DNA of 64,000 nucleotides, from positions 1,426,001-1,490,000 of the forward strand of contig JAMYGW020000005.1 in NCBI GenBank assembly GCA_025617375.2. The letters run 5' to 3'. The notes below the pieces were generated by a model that was not told the DNA's origin, ran no database searches, and saw nothing but the letters and a program-made list of their open reading frames with translations. Shown here one piece after another: positions 59,955-64,000 of this stretch; positions within the stretch are counted from its first letter, which is position 1, and each line of letters opens with the position of its first letter. The translations under genes and the position numbers were made by a program. Origin of the DNA: Acarospora socialis (Eukaryota; Ascomycota; Lecanoromycetes; Acarosporales; Acarosporaceae).

Positions 59955-60961
59955 ATGCTGGGGTTGGGCACTTATGAAAGTAGTGGTGACGAAGAGGATC
60001 GCGAAAATCCTTCCTCGGCCAGATTGAAGGTAGACACCCGCATTCTTTCAAACAACCACCTTCATATGATATCTGTGTAAAGGTTGCTGACTGTGGAACA
60101 ATCAGACAATTGCAGGTGCTACAGACGCACCTAAAGGTTCTAGGTCGAAGAATGGTATTGCAACTCACAGACGCTCATATGAATGTTATAAGAAGCTGAC
60201 CATCGAAACTAGACTCGACGAACGGCGTTAATGTAGCGCATAACACTCCGCCAGCTACTGGGCAGGACAATGTCTCATACCTTGAAGACACCCGTGGACC
60301 TGTTATTGGTCCCACTGGTCGGCCCCCTTCACCGGCACCGCTGAACGGAACAACCTCTAGATCGCAGTCGCCCTACGCATCTACTCGCGCGCTCGTTCAT
60401 GATCTCACACTCCCAACATATCCGAACCTTGAAATACCGCCCTCACCTCCAGGATCACCCTTGCCAGGCGCGAACGAGAAGTTTGCACACTTTCTTGAGC
60501 TCAAAAAGCAAGGCGTGCACTTCAACAACAAAGTGGCAAAGTCTTCTGCGCTCAAGAACCCGAGTCTGTTGCGCAAGCTTATGGACTTTGTAGCGATTGC
60601 AGAACAGGATCAGTATGCTTCAACGTTACATAAGGACCTTTGGGACCCAACAGTCTTTCCTCCATGGGCATACAAAGAAGAGCTAGCGAAGGCACAACAG
60701 GAACTGCTCAAGAGGAGAGAAGAGGAGAGAGCGCGGAAGCAGAGGGAAGCTATCGACTTCGTTCCCGACTCGTCATCGGCAACCTCGAGCAGAGGAGGCA
60801 CACCAGCCACAACAGCTGGTAGGAGCGCGTGGAGGGGTAGCGCGGCTGAAAGGGTCATGGCAGGCTTGGACCGAGACAAAGTGAGGTCGCCTCAGCTTTC
60901 TGATTCAAATACACTCAAACGTAAAGCCCTCGACCGCGGAGGGGTCAGAGACCACAGCTAG
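59955..60961 (+). CDS. HCNGP / SAP30-binding-protein family protein
   Basis: Three exons (59955-60029, 60106-60154, 60213-60961) join to 873 nt, 290 aa. The start MLGLGTYESSGDEED matches the family pattern (MLGL...YxSSDEE). A disordered Pro/Ser stretch follows. The HCNGP domain reads ANEKFAHFLELKKQGVHFNNKVAKSSALKNPSLLRKLMDFVAI...YASTLHKDLWDPTVFPPWAYKEELAKAQQEL. The C-terminus is basic and disordered. Human SAP30BP (HCNGP) is nuclear and linked to SAP30/HDAC co-repression and to splicing of short introns through RBM17. In fungi the role is not established. The short-intron role would fit this intron-dense genome but is inference. Confidence 0.9.
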
Positions 60962-61323
60962 TCCCACGGTGCTTACTGCTTTCGTTCTGTCTGTACATGC
61001 AAGCGTACTCCTAGAGGAGTTTGACGGGACTATACCAATTGTTCATCTAAAAATCAGCCATTGGTCTTATACACCGGCTTTAGGGGAACTCCGACTGGGC
61101 GGTCCTCTGCCGTGATTAGATAAGCCGAACTAGCGCGCCGTATCGCGCGTCAAGCGAATAAAGGTCCAGGACTCCAGGTAGCAAAGCTACGTCGTACTCG
61201 TACTCCATACTACACCTCATGATCTAAGTGACCACAGCGAGGAGATCTAAATCACCGTTTCTCGTCATCGTCAACTACTTTGTTCGTGGTGCCTAAGCTC
61301 GCGGAGACGCTCCAGACCCAGAT
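60962..61323. other. intergenic region, pre4 promoter
   Basis: These 362 bp hold the 3' flank of the HCNGP-like gene and the pre4 promoter. No specific site is identified. Confidence 0.35.
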
Positions 61324-62236
61324 ATGAACCATCTACCACATGCTTGGGGCCGTGTAAGCTAATCAAGATTCTTGGGTTCCAAAGAGGGCGGGAGACTAAC
61401 AATTTTTAAAGCCCAGGGACGACGTCTATGGAAGCTATGACGCCTCATATCTTCAGTCGTCAGGAGCGAAGACACATACACAAAGCCCGATAGTCACAGG
61501 CACCTCAGTCATCGCGGCCAAGTTCAAGGACGGAGTTGTCATTGCGGCAGACAATCTGGGTTTGTTTACCACGTTTCCCAAGCTAGCCAATATCACCATG
61601 GTTCATGCTGACTTTCCGAGTTGCTCAGCTTCCTACGGCTCACTGGCCCGCTTTACGGATGTCAAGCGCTTGCACCGTTTCAACGACCAAACCGTTATCG
61701 GCGTCGGTGGCGACGTCTCCGACATGCAATATCTCGACCGTCTACTCACCTCCCTCGACATTAAAGAAAACTACTCATCACACGGCCATACTCTGAATGC
61801 AAACAACCTTCACACTTACCTGTCAAAAGTCCTCTACAAGCGACGGTCGGATTTCAACCCACTCTGGAATCAAATTTTGGTGGCCGGACTGGACGGAGAG
61901 AGCAGGCCGTTCTTGAGCTCGGCGGATCTGCTGGGAACCACATTCTCAGCGCCAACGCTTGCTACTGGATTTGGCGCTCACTTGGCGCAACCGATACTGA
62001 GGAGACTCATACCTGACGAGGCAGCTGTGGAGACAATCTCTCAAGAGCAAGCGGTGGCGGCGGTCAAAGAGTGCATGAAAGTGCTCTTCTACAGGGACGC
62101 GCGGAGTTTGGACAAGTACTCGATAGCGGTGATAACTAAAGATGGTGGAGTGAACTTGAAAGAAGATGAGAAGCTTGAAGGGCAGAGCTGGGCGTTCGCT
62201 GAAGGTATCAGGGGCTATGGGACGCAGGTGAACTAG
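61324..62236 (+). CDS. pre4: 20S proteasome subunit beta type-7 (yeast Pre4, human PSMB4)
   Basis: Three exons (61324-61353, 61412-61559, 61629-62236) join to 786 nt, 261 aa. The start MNHLPHAWGRPRDDVYGSYD is the beta7-type N-terminal extension. Then come [59 protein letters not shown] and the helix region PLWNQILVAGLDGESRPFLSSADLLGTTFSAPTLATGFGAHLAQP. The C-terminal arm that locks the two half-proteasomes in yeast corresponds to the last residues (GQSWAFAEGIRGYGTQVN). The subunit is inactive, lacking a usable catalytic Thr. Confidence 0.95.
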
Positions 62237-62799
62237 CAGCAGTACCTGCACTCTCGTGTTTTTTGAGCGGGTTTGCGTATGATAGAATCGGAATGAACAA
62301 TTTATTTGGCCCCAGTTCGGTCGAGCCTCGCGAGATTGCAGAAAACTGGGTTTCTGGACTCGGACATGCGATGCTTTGATGACGTAATCGAATCGCGACT
62401 TATTCTGGGTGATGGTCGTTGAGCTTCGCGGTTAGTTTATTGCTGGACGGACTTGGCAGAATTCAGCCCAGCAGCACCAGGTGGCCTGCACGATGAGACA
62501 GTAGCCTAACTTGGATCTCGATCATTGACCGGTTTGATAAGTGCAACGCCGCCAGCTTAGAACCGTTTGCTTCGAAAACAACACGCGGGCATATCCTTGC
62601 CACTTTGACATCGTCAGTTTAGCCAACCACGAAATCAATAATATGAATGCGAAGATACAACGGACAGCAAATTATACAGGTAATACTACCTTCGAAGTGC
62701 AACTCTACCACTGAGAAACAGCTGCCTGTACAAGACCAGAGCGGTCTTCGATGATCTTAATGTACACGTATATGCCATGGCTATGACGCTATGCCCCCT
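62237..62799. other. convergent 3' flank of pre4 and the FAH-family gene
   Basis: No further feature is recognised in these 563 bp. Confidence 0.35.
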
Positions 62800-63614
62800 T
62801 CAAAGCTTCGATCTACTCTTTACGTGAGCTACTTTGTTCACACATGTTCCAATCCCCTCCAGTGCAACTTCAACTATGTCACCATCCTGTAGCCACAGAG
62901 GCGGTCTGCGGCCGGCACCGACACCTTGGGGCCTATCTTGCTTCAGTAACGATTTTGTTGGGGATGTATACAGCCACTTACGTTCCAGTAAAGATCAAGT
63001 CACCCGGTAGCAGCGTCGTCCCTTGTGAGAGAAAGGCAATAGTCTGCGCAACACCGAATATCATATCCTTAGTGGTCGATTGTTGGACGGTCTGTCCGTT
63101 GAGCTTAGTGGAGATGCTCAGGTTCTGCGGATCTTTGATTAGGCTCGCAGAGACGATGCCCGGTCCGAATGGCGCCCATCCATCGAATCCTTTCCCCAGC
63201 GCCCATTGACCCCCTCCCCGCTTCAACTGCCACTCGCGATGGGACACGTCGTCCCCGACGGCATATCCGAGGACGTAGTCGAGCGCTTGCGATTCCGGGA
63301 TATCTCTTGCCTCCTTTCCAATCACGGCCACGAGCTCGCATTCATAATCTAAGCCTTCCGCTTCTTGTGCAAGCGCTGGGACCGGGATTTGATCGAAGGG
63401 TCCTGTCAGGGCGGTGACAGGCTTATAAAACAAAACCGGGAATTTTGGAATAGGCATGTTGGTCTATTGGTTGCGTTGATCAGCTGGTTTGGGCTCTCCG
63501 CATGGGACTCAGGGCTTCAGTCACCTCTATCGCATGCCGTGAGTAATTCAACCCCAGGCATCTAACTGTCTTCACATCCTCTCGCGCCAGCGGCGCAAGT
63601 AATAGCCTTACATC
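62800..63614 (-). CDS. fumarylacetoacetate hydrolase-family protein, N-terminus not resolved
   Basis: Three exons are clear (63614-63525, 63463-62982, 62932-62800): 705 nt, 235 residues. They read DVRLLLAPLAREDVKTVRCLGLNYSRHAIE|TNMPIPKFPVLFYKPVTALTGP, then the metal-binding region GLDYECELVAVIGKEARDI and YVLGY..GDDVSHREWQ. The GDLIFTGTPQGVG motif spans intron 62933-62981, and KVAHVKSRSKL is the end. The family covers acylpyruvate hydrolases, oxaloacetate decarboxylases (FAHD1-like) and 2-hydroxyhepta-diene-dioate isomerases; Mg2+ ligands are the acidic residues of the ECE-type motif. Relatives are about 280-300 aa, so 40-60 N-terminal residues are missing. The frame upstream of 63614 meets a stop and no matching exon is visible before the window ends at 64000, so the gene may be truncated or its first exon may be too divergent to see. 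Confidence 0.85.
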
Positions 63615-64000
63615 CTGTGGTAATATATCTCATCAGCCGCTCAGTGCAGCGTCTCCCATTGAGATGTATACACACCGCAATCTGCTCGGTCACGTCATGC
63701 TTCCCAAATATATCGCCCCTGATGACTCGTGCTTGGGTTGCCTTCCCGATATCGCTGACTCCGTTGGGAAGAATGGCATCACCGTAATAGGTTCGACCGT
63801 CCTTGGCAAGGAAGCGGATAAGTCGCTATCGAACAGTATCAGTATGTGGGCACTTCGATCGTATGCGTTGCAACTTGCGGAGAAAGCAGGCATGACTCTG
63901 AGAGAAGATGGCCAAGTGTATCAGTATTCTATGGTACAATATGCAGGAGAGCTATCCCGCAGCCGTAAAGATCCTCCCCCACATTAGCCGCGGCTACGTG
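63615..64000. other. right end of the window, no assigned gene
   Basis: The first exon of the FAH-family gene should lie here or just beyond but was not found. A plus-strand frame at 63664-63987 has no recognisable similarity. Confidence 0.3.

Noticed and set aside
63785-63800. GGTTCGA word resembling a tRNA T-arm
   Set aside because: No matching acceptor, D or anticodon arms around it.

Overview
The window is nuclear DNA of a filamentous ascomycete (Pezizomycotina). Coding regions are split by many short introns, mostly 47-100 bp, with GT..AG ends and CTAAC/CTGAC-like branch points. The housekeeping proteins match the filamentous-fungal versions in length and motif order, and there is an alpha-factor-type pheromone precursor of the Pezizomycotina kind. 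The class (Dothideomycetes or Eurotiomycetes) cannot be fixed from this sequence alone. No LTR element, LINE, DNA transposon, rRNA, tRNA or CRISPR array was recognised.

Layout. 1-4436: 5' end of an unknown gene running off the left edge, about 2 kb without a gene, then rad7 (nucleotide-excision repair). 5473-9193: a decayed cytochrome P450 and a seven-helix rhodopsin-like membrane protein. 10383-19360: five adjacent genes that look like a small specialised-metabolite cluster: a UbiA-family membrane prenyltransferase/cyclase, a P450, a SAM methyltransferase, an alpha/beta hydrolase and a second P450. No polyketide synthase, NRPS, soluble terpene synthase or pathway regulator is seen beside them. 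20007-23821: the secretory cargo adaptor erv26/svp26, the 18S rRNA methyltransferase bud23 and NAD-isocitrate dehydrogenase idh1. 25588-26193: a mating-pheromone precursor with four copies of one peptide. 27298-36226: a zinc-ribbon protein of unknown role, proteasome alpha7 (pre10), lumazine synthase (rib4), gfa1 and a phosphoglycerate-mutase-fold gene.

37279-51589 is a dense housekeeping block: set1 (H3K4 methyltransferase), trm112, a SUMO-like-domain protein of the Rad60/Esc2 type, lsm6, a SAM methyltransferase, mdm31, pno1 and proteasome beta6 (pre7). 51590-56940 is gene-poor and holds a small unknown protein and a Q/G/N-rich repeat protein. 56941-63614 has an 856-residue disordered protein, an HCNGP/SAP30BP-like protein, proteasome beta7 (pre4) and a fumarylacetoacetate-hydrolase-family gene whose 5' end was not resolved.

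Functional links: three 20S proteasome subunits (alpha7, beta6, beta7) lie within about 33 kb. Bud23 and its obligate activator Trm112 are both here, and with Pno1 they make three ribosome-biogenesis factors. The two most interesting items are the UbiA-centred gene set and the pheromone precursor. Exon models were built by hand. For most genes the summed exon lengths are a multiple of three and the joined protein matches the family, which supports the splice sites. Exceptions are stated in the entries.
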